Source of the DNA: Miscanthus floridulus
Taxonomy: Eukaryota > Streptophyta > Magnoliopsida > Poales > Poaceae
DNA length: 64,000 nt
Assembly: GCF_019320115.1 (NCBI RefSeq)
Contig: NC_089582.1
Coordinates: 121,607,259-121,671,258 of the forward strand
Reading direction: 5' to 3'
The notes below the pieces were generated by a model. The model did not search any database. It was not told the DNA's origin and worked only from the letters and a program-made list of their open reading frames with translations. Positions 1 through 12,780 of the stretch are shown here, in pieces (the stretch's first letter is position 1; every line of letters starts with the position of its first letter). Both the position numbers and the translations under genes were made by a program.

Positions 1-123
1 GTGCATGCATGGCTCCGGCGCTGGCCTGGGCTCGAGCGCGTGCAACTCGTACTCGAGCACGGGCTTGCCGGCGAGGTTGGGCTCGGCGAGGCCGAGCGTG
101 AAGGTGCAGCCCTGCATCTGGCC

Positions 124-423
124 GCCGAGGCCGTCGACGTGCTGAAGCTCATATCGTCGACGTTCCTGATCGCGCTGTGCCAGACCGTCGACCTACGCCA
201 CCTGGAGGAGAACCTGAAGAGCGCCGTGAAGAGCTGCGTGATGACGGTGGCCAAGAAGACCCTGAGCACCAGCGCCACGGAGGGCCTCCATAGCGCGCAG
301 TTCTGCGAGAAGGACCTGCTCACGGCGATCGACCGCGAGGCGGTGTTCGCGTACGCGGACGACCCCTACAGCACCAACTACCCGCTGATGCAGAAGATGC
401 GGTCGGTGCTGGTCGAGCACGCT
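124..423 (+). pseudogene. PAL fragment, C-terminal part (captured)
   Basis: In one frame this reads from about AEAVDVLKL through [35 protein letters not shown] and [10 protein letters not shown], matching the part of phenylalanine ammonia-lyase just before its C-terminus. PAL deaminates phenylalanine to cinnamate at the head of phenylpropanoid synthesis. After VEHA the similarity ends and the frame runs into unrelated sequence that stops at 489. The catalytic core is missing here and there is no proper start. It lies upstream of a more N-terminal PAL piece, so the order is permuted relative to the gene. Confidence 0.9.
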
Positions 424-687
424 GCTGGTGTTGCCGGCGTGCACGCAGCTCTTCACGACGCTCTCGGTTGTTGCCGAAGTACCAGTTGAGGGTGTAGTTT
501 GCAAACCGAACCGAATAATCCCAAAGTCATGTAAACAAACTTGTAGATCGCTTCTAGCTCTACAATTTTTGTTACTACACCTTTCACTGGATCGGGCTGG
601 TTTGATAGTTTGAGGGAGCCGAAGATTGAGTTTCAGCTTGTATATTTGAGGTGGTATTGATAAGTTCATTCAGTTCATTCAGTTCGC

Positions 688-1370
688 ACCATCACCGCGT
701 CGGGCGACCTGGTCCCGCTCTCCTACATCGCGGGACTCGTCACCGGCCGGGCCAACTCCACGGCGGTGGCACCCGACGGCAGGAAGGTGGACGCCGCGGA
801 GGCGTTCAAGATCGCCGGCATCCAGCACGGCTTCTTCGAGCTGCAGCCCAAGGAAGGGCTCGCCATGGTGAACGGCACGGCCGTCGGCTCTGGGCTGGCG
901 TCGATCGTGCTCTTCGAGGCGAACGTCCTCGCCGTCCTCGCCGAGGTCATGTTCGCCGTGTTCTGCGAGGTGATGAACGGCAAGCCCGAGTACACCGACC
1001 ACCTGACCCACAAGCTGAAGCACCACCCGGGGCAGATCGAGTCCGCGGCCATCATGGAGCACATCCTGGACGGCAGCTCCTACATGATGCTCGCCAAGAA
1101 GCTCGGCGGCTGGACCCCCTGATGAAGCCGAAGCAGGACAGGTACGCGCTCATCGGCTTGTCGATGGACAACACCAGGCTTGCCATCGCGGCGATCGGCA
1201 AGCTCATGTTCGCGCAGTTCTCGGAGCTCGTGAACGACTTCTACAACAATGGCCTGCCGTCCAACCTGTCCGGAGGGCGCAACCCGAGCCTGGACTACGG
1301 CTTCAAGGGCGCCGAGATCGCCATGGCGTCCTACTGCTCTGAGCTCCAGTTCCTGGCCACGCTCTGCAGC
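688..1370 (+). pseudogene. PAL fragment, central part with MIO motif (captured, broken)
   Basis: The frame opens at [16 protein letters not shown], which contains the Ala-Ser-Gly triad (697-705) that forms the MIO cofactor of PAL. It continues through [19 protein letters not shown] and [20 protein letters not shown] to LAKKLGG, then hits a stop at 1120-1122. The next PAL residues ([11 protein letters not shown]) are in another frame, so an indel separates them. About 56 residues are then deleted before [20 protein letters not shown], and the match ends at CSELQFL. Two frame or length breaks plus missing termini make this non-functional. Confidence 0.92.
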
Positions 1371-1373
1371 TAG

Positions 1374-2814
<1,441 letters not shown>

Positions 2815-2898
2815 TGTGCAGGTGGCCGGCGTTCCCACCCACTGCCGAGATGGTCGTACGTGGAGGAAGGCACGAGCAAGTAAAGCACTAAACCCGGC

Positions 2899-3086
2899 CA
2901 CGCATGCACTGCATGCGTGTGGGAAGGAGTTTTCTACAAATGTGTTTTGAATTTAAGGTTAAATAAATAGGTATGGACTGCAGTAAACCATTTTAAAAGT
3001 TTATGGATCCAAAACGCCACTTTGGAAGTTGATGGACTCAACTGAAACTTCCTCATAGGTTAATGGATCTCTGGTGCATTTAACTC
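2899..3086 (+). repeat. Pack-MULE right terminal inverted repeat, left copy
   Basis: About 188 bp ending in CATTTAACTC. Its reverse complement matches 59205-59392 with scattered mismatches. The outer end begins GAG on the inverted strand, as in many Mutator-like elements. Next to it lies the target duplication. Confidence 0.9.
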
Positions 3087-3095
3087 AAGTTAAAA
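3087..3095. repeat. 9-bp target-site duplication (right side, left copy)
   Basis: AAGTTAAAA directly after the terminal repeat. The same nine bases precede the left terminal repeat in the second copy (59196-59204). Nine base pairs is the usual Mutator-family length. Confidence 0.85.
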
Positions 3096-3782
3096 ATAGT
3101 GGCTTCTCCCACTCACAGCAATGGGGAACAGCACACGCATAGGCCGCATTTGCCCCTACGCAGGGAGGGAGTGCGCGGGCTCGGCCACCGGGGGCGTGGG
3201 CGCAGCAGTCGGAGCACGTGGCTGCCGGGGCTCGCTTGCGGGCGCACTGGCATGTCGGGACTCGGAAAGAAAGATACGAGGAAGAAAGGATTTGGGAAGA
3301 AAGAGAGGCCGTAGAGAAGGAGATGAGTAAGAAAGAGAGACCATGGGAAAGAGCATTATGGTCATTTTAATCTTTATTTTCTATCACGAGAGGTTGTTTT
3401 GTCAAATGTTCATCAAGACAAGGTCAATGTTATTAATAGAGCTGCTCATGGAGAAAATTTTTTTGTTTCACTAGTGAAGCTGAGCAGTGAGTGACAGCAT
3501 GGCATGTCACAACATTACTAATTAGGCCAATCAAGGTAGCTACAGAAACATACTCTGTATGCAAGAAGGTTACCCACTATCTTATTTCACTTTTACTCTT
3601 TTTAGTATACACATATATGATACATCCAGTGCTTGTAGTACATGGCTAAACTCGGAGTACAAGTATCTAACACCGACCACCACCACCTGCCAACCATGTA
3701 CTACTATTGATACATGTGGCCTGACCAGAAATTTGTACATCATATCATTCACTGCTATGTACCGAACGTTACAGAGACCGTT
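3096..3782. other. PSY 3' flank
   Basis: No gene seen. It lies between the Pack-MULE and the PSY stop codon and would contain the PSY 3' untranslated region on the minus strand. A purine-rich stretch lies at 3265-3355. Confidence 0.6.
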
Positions 3783-6489
3783 CTATGTTAGGCTGGAGTA
3801 GCGTCTCTGTCTCTCAGCCTGCTGAGAAGAGGGGGGCACCAGTGATATCAGGTACGCCTTGGGCAGCGCCATCAGCTTCTTCCTCTTTGGAACGTAGGCC
3901 CTCCTGGTGAAGTTGTTGTAGTCGTTCGCCTCGATCTCGTCGAGGATTTGCCGGTACAGGAGCAGAGAAGCCCACACCTGAAACAGCAGTTGCAGCATGC
4001 AGGCTGTTCAATCATCTGAATTCTGAAGCCAGGCAAGTAAAGATGGTGATGTGTGCGTCTCAGCTAGACTCACCGGCCATCGGCTCTCCTGATTGAGCTC
4101 GGTGGCGCCTTCCTCGGCCTGCCTGAAGAAGGCTCTGGCCCTGGTGATCTGGCCCCTCATGAAGCTCCGCCACTCGTCGGTGACGCGGCCGTCCAAGATG
4201 TCGGCGTCGGAGAGCCCCGCCATCTCCAGTTCGTCCTGTGGGAGATAGATCCTTCCCCTTCTGGCGCTGTTATTTGTTGGCACACGTGAAGCACACGCAT
4301 GTAAGTATTGTAGGCAATATATATGGGCGAGGACGGACGCTGACATTGGAGATGACGTACTCCTCGCCGACGTCCCTGAGGATGTTGGTGAGCTGGTTGG
4401 CCAGGCCCAGCGCCAGCGCCCCCTTGTAGACCGTCTCGGTGGCCGCCCTCGAGTCCGGCGAGATGCCCATCACCGGGACGCTCATCAGCCCCACGGTGCC
4501 GGCCACGTAGTAGCAGTAGAGGTACAGCTCGTCGAAGCTCCGGTACCGGGACTTCTTCAGGTCCATGCGCATCCCCTCGATCATGTCCCTGAACGGCTGT
4601 ATGTCGACGGGGAAGTTGGCGACGGTGTCGGACAGGGCGGCGTCGAGCATGTCGTACGGGCGGCCGGCGAAGATGTCCTCCAGCCGCGACTCCCACCGGT
4701 CCAGCGCCACCGCCGAGATGTGGGACGCGTTGGGCCCGTCAACCAGCTCGTCCGTTCTCCTGCACCACACTGAACACGCGCGCACACAGATGGAACACCA
4801 CGTCAGCGATCCATCACTGTCATCCCTTCCCTACTGATCAATCATCAAGGAAAAATCATCGTGCCGGTGCATAAACTAATCTCTAGCTCATCAGAGTGTA
4901 AACATTTTTTTACTGCATGCTTAGCCATACGGTAGGTATGAACTGGATTTTGGGTGACAGCATCAGCAAGTATCGTTTCTGCATGTCCTATGCTGCAACA
5001 AGTCGTCGTCTAAAGGCGGTTTACTGTTTTACTAACATTCAGAAAACGAAAGGAACCTTTTGCGCCGACTGTCAGGTGTCAACTGCAGACGGTACTAGAA
5101 ACCGGGACATGCGGGGTTTGGTCTGCTTGCTTGCTTACCGTATATTGCCCAGATTGCCCTCCTCCGCTCCGGCGTCATCAGCTGCGTCGCTGCAACAGAA
5201 GAACAGCGGCATCTCATCAGATCAGAGATTCAGAGGTCAGGCACATGCATGTGCGCACTGATTGTCGAAGCTGACTGGTCGGTATTCGGTATGTGGTGTC
5301 CACAACTACATGGCAAAATAGTCATTGTTCCTGATGTAGTATGATTAACATCTCAATGCATGCGTCCAAGATCGAGTCCATACTCATGTGGAAAGTCATC
5401 TCTACTTTTCATGAGCATGCTGTCAATTTTTTTCAATCATTGTCATAGTTAATCAAATTAAATATACTAGCCGGTGCAGTAAGCAAATTGGAAAGGCAGG
5501 TGTTGGACTCGGACGGTCGGTTCAGGCTTCTTTCGACCAAGGATATGCATGACTGAGATTTTCATCCTTTTCCTATTGTCCTTTTTAGGACAAAAAGTTT
5601 GTTTTTTTACTTTGTTTATTAAACAGCTTGCGAGAAAAACACACTAGTACTTGTGACACATGCATGTGCCTCGATCACGGCAAAACCTTTGTGGCTGGGG
5701 CGTAGCGAACAAAACTTGCCACGCCTAATCTTTAGTGTGGCTGTTAAAGAAAGTGTGTTGACTAAAATCGAAGTCACACTTATGATAAGGTTTGGCATGA
5801 AGATAATTCTATGGCATGTGGATTAAGTGCTAAAAAAGTATGACGTGCTATAGGTGTAACAGTGAATCAAACAGCGCTGAAGAAATTGTGGCACGACAGA
5901 TTTTAGTCACCAACCAAACAAACCCGACGTGATAGGTTTTGGTCACCCCACCCAAACAGACCCTTTGGTCATTAAACTAGGAGTACTCTTAAACTAGACT
6001 CTATTCAGATGAACAAGGGGAGTAGCGGGAATTTTGATCTCGTTTACCCAGGTAGAATGTCTTGGCGTACTCCTGGCAGACCTCCCCGCAGCGGTGGAAG
6101 GCCGCCTTGAGCCCGCCGTCCATGGGCACGGGCTCGATCCGCGCCGTCCTCGGCGCCGCGGCCGCGAGCGCCGCCTGCTTGAGCACGACCTCGTGCACCC
6201 TCTGCTCGGACGGCACGGCGAGCGCGTCGTCCCCGGGCGCCGGCGCCGCCACATGGAGTCCCCGCAGCGGCAGTGCTGGCGCGGGCGCGGCGGCGCCCCA
6301 CGGCTCGGCCTCGAGGCAGCCAATGGTGTTGGAGGAGCCCGCGGCGCGCACGGAGCCCGGCGCCACGCCGCGGCCTCCTCGCCACCGCCTCCCGTACCTG
6401 GCCGAGAACGTCGCCGTGCGGGTCGGCGCGTCCACGGGCCACCGTGCCGCGCACGCCGGCGACTTCACCGCGTGGCTAGTGGACATCAT
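3783..6489 (-). CDS. PSY3: Phytoene synthase (PSY3-like), complete
   Basis: Plastid enzyme that condenses two geranylgeranyl diphosphates to 15-cis-phytoene, the first committed carotenoid step. Coding exons (minus): 6489-6048, 5189-5139, 4769-4361, 4266-4074, 3977-3783. All introns have GT/AG ends, the total is 1290 bp (429 residues), and the frame is unbroken. Start chosen at ATG 6489, the first of two adjacent Met codons. The first roughly 70 residues are Ser/Arg/Ala-rich, like a transit peptide. Squalene/phytoene-synthase motifs visible are [20 protein letters not shown] (first Asp-rich motif), [18 protein letters not shown] and [13 protein letters not shown] (second Asp-rich motif). The 409-bp third exon equals the usual separate 173- and 236-bp exons of grass PSY genes as I remember them, so that intron is absent. 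PSY3 is preferred over PSY1/2 because of [12 protein letters not shown] after exon 1 and the C-terminal tail. The paralog call is from memory. Confidence 0.95.
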
Positions 6490-6550
6490 GGCTGGCTGAC
6501 ACTCGGCGATGGCGGATATATGGAGCTGAGGAAGGTGGTGACCAGGCCGA

Positions 6551-6558
6551 GCTATATA
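6551..6558 (-). promoter_or_regulatory. Probable TATA box of PSY
   Basis: CTATATAG on the minus strand about 62 bp upstream of the PSY start codon, implying a short 5' leader of roughly 30 bases. Position and sequence only. Confidence 0.5.
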
Positions 6559-6569
6559 GAGAGGGATCG

Positions 6570-7422
6570 AGAGAGCAGAGGCGGGCGGGGTCTGGAGGCT
6601 GGAGGCTGGAGGTGGGAGACTGAGAGCTGAGAGGTGACAGAGTGAGTGAGGCCAGCAGGCGACAGGGCTCCCGTCAGTTTTGTCCGTTGCCTGCAGGACA
6701 CTGGCCGAGTACTGCAAAAACACAAAACTAGCCCTCTCCCGTGTGGCAGGTGACCGGCCACTGGTTTTCGGATTCCAAACCGCGAGTTCCAAAGCGGCGA
6801 GATGGCAGAGCCAGACTTCGTGGCGGCTCCCGTGTTGGCCACGCTCGCGGGAGGAGTGGAGGACACCCCCAACCCACGAGCCTCTCTACTCTCTAGCTAG
6901 GCGAGATCGATCGAGGAGCACGGATGACAACCACAGCTGCGTGCACTCTCAAGCTCAAGCTACTCCACGTCTCCACGCACGCACGCACGCCCAAGGCATG
7001 GCGGGCCTTTTGTAATGCGGAATTGGGGAGCCGCGAGGCCAGGTGGCGGGCGTTGGCAGGGGGTGTTCCTGTCCAGGAGGAGGAGGACGCTCTTCGCCCT
7101 TCCGTGGTTCACTGGTTCGTGAAAGTGGCTGGTGAGGCATTTCGCCCGGCACTAGCAGGCCGCATGGCATTCGCAACCAGACAAAACGGCGCGCGTGGAA
7201 AGGTTCAGACGGTGTCCTGGTGGAGATGGCAACTCCGTTTTCGTATGTTGGCAGATGACTTGTGTCATTGTGTGCTGTGCTGTGGTGAGTCTCACGGCAG
7301 AAGTGGTCTCGCTTATCTGGCGAAACCATGCTACTCCAGTCTCCTGTACTAGAGAGCAAGCATCACAAAACCATTCTGCTAAAGCAGTGCGTAATAGAAG
7401 TACTCCTTACTTAGTATACTAA
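6570..7422. other. PSY upstream region
   Basis: No gene seen. GC-rich near the start codon, then mixed sequence. Frames open here look like by-products of base composition. Confidence 0.5.
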
Positions 7423-7679
7423 GGCCCTATTTTTACTGTACTCCCTCCTAAAATTCATATCACATCGAATGTTTTGACACATGCATGGAGTATTAAATAT
7501 AGACTAATTCGACACCGCGGCGCTACAGTAAACATGTGCTAATGACGGATTAATTAGGCTTAAAAATCGTCTCGCAAATTAGTCTCCATCTATGTAATTG
7601 GTTTTGTAATAAATCTATATTTAATACTCCTTATTATCTAAACATTTGATGTGATATGAATTTTTACCAAACACCCCCC
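7423..7679. mobile_element. MITE, Tourist (PIF/Harbinger)-like
   Basis: Flanked by TAA on both sides (7420-7422 and 7680-7682). The ends are imperfect inverted repeats, clearest as AAAATTCATATCACATC near the left and its near-complement GATGTGATATGAATTTTT near the right. The interior has the grass MITE phrase ATTAAATATAGACTAATT. No coding capacity. Confidence 0.75.
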
Positions 7680-7682
7680 TAA

Positions 7683-9084
7683 TAAACATCACGCGTGTGA
7701 TCTCTCTGGTCTAAGTCAACGATGTATTCGAGTATCCCGCCGACCATGGTCTCTCTCCGGTACCCGCCTGTCACGAGCCACGCCCGGGCGCGTCGCGCAC
7801 CGTACGCGGAGCGCCCACCCCGCACCCGTGGGCCAAGGGCCATGGCCGGTCCGCATCCGCCGCACGCACATGGCCATCAGGTCACGGTCCACGGAGACGA
7901 CGAGACCGGTACCGGTACCCAGGCACAGGCAGGCAGCGCGCCGGAAGGGACACGTGGTGGGGCGCGCGATCGTGGCAGGCCTCGCCGCCCTCGGCCTGTC
8001 GGCATGTGGGAACGGCGCGACCGACAGGAGGAGCACCCGGTGGGGCCTCCTGCACCCCGCCCGCCCGGTGTGGCTCCGTGTCATTCAGTCATTCTCCCTC
8101 CCTTTCTTCCCACCTGGACTGGTGATGGTGGCCGTCGTTGCTGCGTTCCGCCGTCCGCCCAGTCCACTCCAGTTGCTGCTGGTGTGCGTGCTGGCGTCGC
8201 GTCGGGGCACCCAACGCACCCAGCCGGTGGCGCCTTGCCGGCTTGCCTTGCTCCGCGCGCACGGCAATGCCAATGCCCAATGCAGAAGCTGTGCCAGTGC
8301 GTGCGTGCGTGCGTGAGCCGCGAGCGCGACCCAATTGATAGGACGCGCGTTTGCCCACGTATCGGACGGCGGGACGGGACGGCGACCTGACCCGGTGTCG
8401 GGGCGGGCGGTGGTCACTGGTCGCCGTCGGCTCGTCCTGAGTGCGACCGCAGCTTTGCACGGTCGGCAGGATACGTGCCTACTACTACTGCCTAGAGTAG
8501 TGCGGTTTGCTGTGCCGTGTGCAGTGCTGGTGTTCGGTCACCGGTCGGTCGTACGCGGGATCGATGGACCACGAGACCATGCAAAAAAGAGGCATTTCCA
8601 CTAATTGGAGCACCCATTTCTTTTCAAGGCGCCACTCCAGTGGCGAGCTGACATTTACCAGAGCTAGCTAGCTTTCTTTCTTTCTTTCTTTTTTGCAGCA
8701 ACCGGTGTTACGTAACGTAGTAGTAGCTTTCTATCCATCCGTCCATACGGGAGAGGTGCACGCGTCGAGGTGATGTGGTGATGGACGTCGTAGTGCGCCA
8801 GTCGGGCAATTCACTCACGTGACATTTGTTTATGTCTTTTACTAGCAAGTGAGGCCATACTGTAGATTGCCATGCGGGCCCAAGGCCCCAAGGAACAACA
8901 ACAAAGACTGAACTGGCTTTCTACCCACTAGGCAACGACTGCTGAATCTGGAAATCCGATGTGAAGACGAGGCGCACAAGAGGCTCATGAGCTTCATTTT
9001 ACAGGACAGGAGAACATTCTAAGCAAACCGCTGTCAAACGCAAGGAAGCTCCAGTCCGGGTGAGCAGCGAGCCAGCGACAGAGC
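7683..9084. other. GC-rich intergenic DNA, no supported gene
   Basis: Several frames are open at 7720-8600 but none has a recognisable domain. Overlapping open frames on both strands suggest base composition alone. A CTTT simple repeat lies at about 8670-8692. CACGTG cores occur at 7951-7956 and 8816-8821, upstream of PSY in its transcription sense. Confidence 0.5.
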
Positions 9085-9092
9085 AGCGTGGC
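9085..9092. repeat. 8-bp target duplication, left, of hAT element
   Basis: AGCGTGGC, repeated exactly at 12781-12788. Eight base pairs is the hAT length. Confidence 0.9.
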
Positions 9093-9571
9093 TATACTTG
9101 GCCATGCAGCCTGAGGCACGACGGCACGGCACGAAGCACATTTTTTTAGCCCGACACGAGCATGGCACGGCCCGGTGACATGCGGGCCCGGGTTGGCCCG
9201 GCCCGAGGCCGCAGGCCGTGCCTGGGCCGCTGCTAAGGCCCGTGGGCTGGCACGGCACGGCACGGCCTGAGTCAGCCGGCCCGGCAGCGGCCCGGCCACC
9301 CTCCTCCCCCTCTTGGGCTCCTGGCCTCCTCACTCCACTCCTCCGTCCTCCCCTCCCGGCCTCCCCGCGGCCCACACCCGCAGTCATGGCCACACACCCC
9401 CTCCTCATATATAAGCTCACGCCGCGGCCGCCGCGGCCACACCCGAAAACCCTAGCTCATTTCACTCGCTCGCCTGTCACCTCGCCTCGCTGCTCTCGCC
9501 TCGTAGTCTCGCTCTCGGCTTCGTCCTCCCCGACTCCGGTGAGGTGACCTCGACGATCCGCCTGCCGCCGG

Positions 9572-10139
9572 CGAGCAGCTCCCTACTCCTCCTACCAGAT
9601 TCCCTCCCTGCTCCCTCTCCGGCCTCCGCCTCTCCCTTCTCCCTATCCCTATCTCCACTCTAGATCTCGGTGACTATGTGAGTTCGTGTCCCGTCTGCCC
9701 CTCCTCCGCCGCTCGCCGTCCTTCTAACCGGTGTGTCGTCTTCTCTGGGTGGCCCTCGTCTTCTCCGACACCGGGCTCCGGTTGCGCAGGTACATCCCTA
9801 ACCCTAACCCTAACCCTAACCCTAACCCCGCCTACCGCCGACGAGCAGCTCCCTACTACTAAGTCCTACCTGATCCCCTCCCTGCTCCCTCTCCGCCTCT
9901 TCCTTCTCCCTATCCCTATCTCCCCTCTAGATCTGGGTGATTATGTGAGTTTGTGTCCCCGTGTGCCCCTCCTCCGCCGCTCGCCGTCCTTCTAACCTTA
10001 CTGTCGTCTTCTCTAGGTGGCCATCGTCTTCTTCGGCACCGGGCTCCAGTTGCGCAGGTACATCCCTAACCCAAACCCAAACCTTAACCCTAACCTAAAC
10101 CCTAACCCTAACTCTAACCCTAACCGTAACCCTAACCCT
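9572..10139 (+). repeat. Two-unit tandem repeat with telomere-like CCCTAA tracts in hAT leader
   Basis: Two roughly 260-bp units (starting near 9572 and 9845) share GAGCAGCTCCCTACT, TCTAGATCT(C/G)GGTGA and GCGCAGGTACATCCC. Each ends in a CCCTAA run, 9796-9828 (nearly perfect) and 10064-10139 (degenerate). The unit is hexameric CCCTAA, not the plant telomere heptamer CCCTAAA. A related pair is present in the second hAT element near 24 kb. Confidence 0.85.
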
Positions 10140-10314
10140 CTTCTTCTTCCATTGATGAATGGTTTGTGTCTTTGTGATCTATTCTGATGTATTGTTTTCC
10201 TCCTCCTCCACGTCTTTATGCAGGTCGGTAGCCGATGCGTCGTCTTCTAGCTGTGGCTTAGAGCGAGCAAGGCGGCCACCCGCCCCGTCGAGGAACGGGG
10301 CTGGAGAGGCGGCC

Positions 10315-12222
10315 ATGGCCAACGAGGATGGCCTCCTACCGGTTGGCCTGGCCCTAGAGGGCGAGAACGACGACGACACTCGAGCCGACGCTGCTGCGTT
10401 GTTCGGTATTGATCTTGGGGATGGCTCTGCTGCTCCGATCGATGTGGACGCGGACGGTGGCGAAGGGGGGACGGCGACTGCGAACTCCAACGGCACTGGT
10501 CCTTCGGTTGCTGGTACAGGTAACACTAGTAAGCGCAAATCACCTGTGTGGGCTGATTTTGAGGAGATCTATAAGGTTATTAATGGTTCTAGAATTTGCA
10601 CCAAGGTTGTTTGTAAGATATGCAAAACTACCTTATCTGCTAGATCTTCTGCTAACACTGGTCACTTAAAAAGGCACCAAAAATCATGTAGGATTAAAAC
10701 TGATCGACGTGCTAGGGTTCAATCTAGGCTTTCATACAATCCTGATGGTTTTGTTTATAACTGGGATTATAAACCTGGAGTTGCTAGATCTGAATTATGT
10801 CATTTGATTGCTAAGCTTGATCTGCCTTTAGGAATTGGTGAGACTGATGCTTGGGAAGAATACATTGTTAGAGCTCATAATCCTAAGTTTGTGAAGGTCT
10901 CTAGACAGACCACCACTAGAGATCTTGGCAAACTTTTTAATGAACGACGTAATATAATTAAGAACTGTGTGTTGCCTGGTGCTTCTTCTATTGGTCTGAC
11001 ATCAGACATTTTGTCTGGTAATGCAAAGGAAGACTATATCAGTGTTGTTGCTCATTATATGACTGCTGACTGGGAGTTGCAGAAAAAGGTAATTGGTCTC
11101 CGCTTGATTGAGGTAAAACATACTGGTGACAATATTGCAGAAAAAGTTGCTTGTGTGATTGAAGAATTTGGTTTGCTTGACAAGGTGTTCTCTGTTACTC
11201 TTGACAATGCTTCTTACAATGCTAAGGCTATGGAAATATTGACACCTATGTTTGCTGGTTATCTGGGTTCTGAACCTGCACCTTTGCTGATAAAATACTT
11301 GAATTCCTGAAAGTTTTTTATGACTCCACAGTCACTCTTTCTGGTGTTTACTATCCAACTAGTCCACTTATTCTGCACCATCTGCTAGATATTATAACTC
11401 ATTTGCATGAAAGTTCAAAGGATCAGAATCTGTTTTCTGTTGTCTATCCTATGAAGCTTAAATACCTAAAATACTGGAAGGACATACATCTGTTGTATTC
11501 ATTTGCATTCATTCTTGATCCTAGAGGTAAAATGAGAGGTTTATTTAATGTTCTTACCATAATGCAACAAAAAACTGATTTTGACTACAATTCTTATTAT
11601 GGTATTGTGAAAACTGAAATTTTCAAGTTGTTTAACAAGTATGAAGAAAAGTTTGGTGCAGCTAGGTCTCAAAGGAGGGTTGCACATCCTGCAAGCATCA
11701 CAGGTAAGAGGAAGCATGCATGGGGAAGAATTTTTAGAGGCCCTGGAGCATCTGGTGTTGTTGGACCTTCCCCTGCCTCTGCTCCCAGTCCTTTATCTAC
11801 TTCTACTGCTGCTTGTGAGCTATCTGCTTATCTGGACAGTGACAATGTCACTGCATATGAGGATGACTTTGATCTACTTCTCTGGTGGCGTAACCATAAG
11901 CTAACATATCCAATGTTTTCTATCATGGCTAGAGACATTATGTCAGTTCATGTTTCAACAGTGTCTTCAGAAATCTTGTTTCAGCTTGACAGGAAGAATA
12001 CTTGAGGAGCGGCGCCGTCGACTATTGCCTGAACATGTGGAGATGCTTGCTTGCATAAAAGATTGGGAGCTAGGTGAAAGAAGACTGCAGCATGATGTTG
12101 ACAACCAAGAACTGGTAGACTCCTTCAAACATCTCTATCTTGATGAAGATGCATCTACTTCTGGTTCTGGGGCTTCTTCTGCTACCACATCTGCATCTGT
12201 GGCTTCTGCATCTGGTGGTTGA
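10315..12222 (+). pseudogene. hAT transposase with BED zinc finger, broken
   Basis: Start taken at ATG 10315, after a likely splice acceptor near 10223. An acidic N-terminal region is followed by a BED finger (WADFEEIYKVI, then CKICKTTLSARSSANTGHL with H and C ligands in KRHQKSC). Catalytic-core landmarks GLTSDILSG and VTLDNASYN hold the first two Asp positions. At about 11285 the frame jumps directly to ADKILEFLKVFYDSTV, so roughly 100 residues, including the usual CHxxN and WN regions, are deleted and the first frame stops at 11308-11310. The second part reaches the hATC dimerisation region (ELSAYLDSDN, LARDI-like MARDIMSV). An apparent extra A at 11971-11973 shifts GRILEERRRRLLPEHVEML into a third frame, ending at 12222. 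Confidence 0.9.
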
Positions 12223-12780
12223 GATTGAGAGTTGAGATTGAGAGACTTGAGAGGTGAGTTGAGAGCCTCAGACTTGATTATGATCTGTATCTGTGATGTA
12301 TCATGTAAATCTTTGAACATGTTTAAGACTTATAAGAGCTGTGCTGCACTCTTTTTCCCTTTCTGGGGTTTCTCACAAGAATGAGTTTTACCTAGAAAGG
12401 TTTTTAATGAGGCAGCATTGCACACAACTCAGTTATCCTTTTAATTTCCTCTTGTTCTCTGTGTGTATGGTTTTGGTTTTAGTTTGAAGCTCTTCTAGGA
12501 AAAAATACTTCAAATTTGAATACTTCTTGTTGAGATGAATTTTTTGATGTGTAAATGTGTTTTTGAACCCTACGGGCCTCGGGTTGGCACGGCCTGGTGA
12601 TTTGGCCGTGCCTACCAGGCCGGCACGGCACGGATTTAGGCCCACAGGCCCGTGCTTGGGCTGTTGGCTAGGCACGAGGCCCGCAGCGGCACGGCACGGG
12701 AGGCACGGCGTGCCGTGCCGGCCCGACATCCTCCGGGCCATGCCTGTCCGGTGACCGGGCCGGCCCAATGGCCAAGTATA

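Larger units (their letters stand above)
9093..12780 (+). mobile_element. hAT transposon, full-length ends, internally deleted
   Basis: The left end TATACTTGGCCATG and the right end CAATGGCCAAGTATA form a short inverted repeat, bounded by exact 8-bp duplications. Subterminal regions (about 9110-9300 and 12560-12770) are rich in GGCACGG and GGCCCGG repeats in opposite orientations, typical of transposase-binding ends. The interior has a duplicated 5' leader with telomere-like tracts, then a BED/hAT transposase gene that has lost its middle. It is not expected to be autonomous. Confidence 0.93.

Noticed and set aside
1..489. Intact small PAL-like protein
   Set aside because: GTG start, only the C-terminal PAL piece, ends fused to unrelated frames, inside a transposon.
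7722..8604. Long overlapping open frames in GC-rich DNA upstream of PSY
   Set aside because: Open on both strands and in several frames at once, low-complexity Arg/Pro/Ala products, no domains or splice logic. Composition effect.
9796..10139. Interstitial telomere or chromosome-fusion scar
   Set aside because: CCCTAA hexamers rather than the plant heptamer, and they are inside an hAT leader and shared with a second family member.
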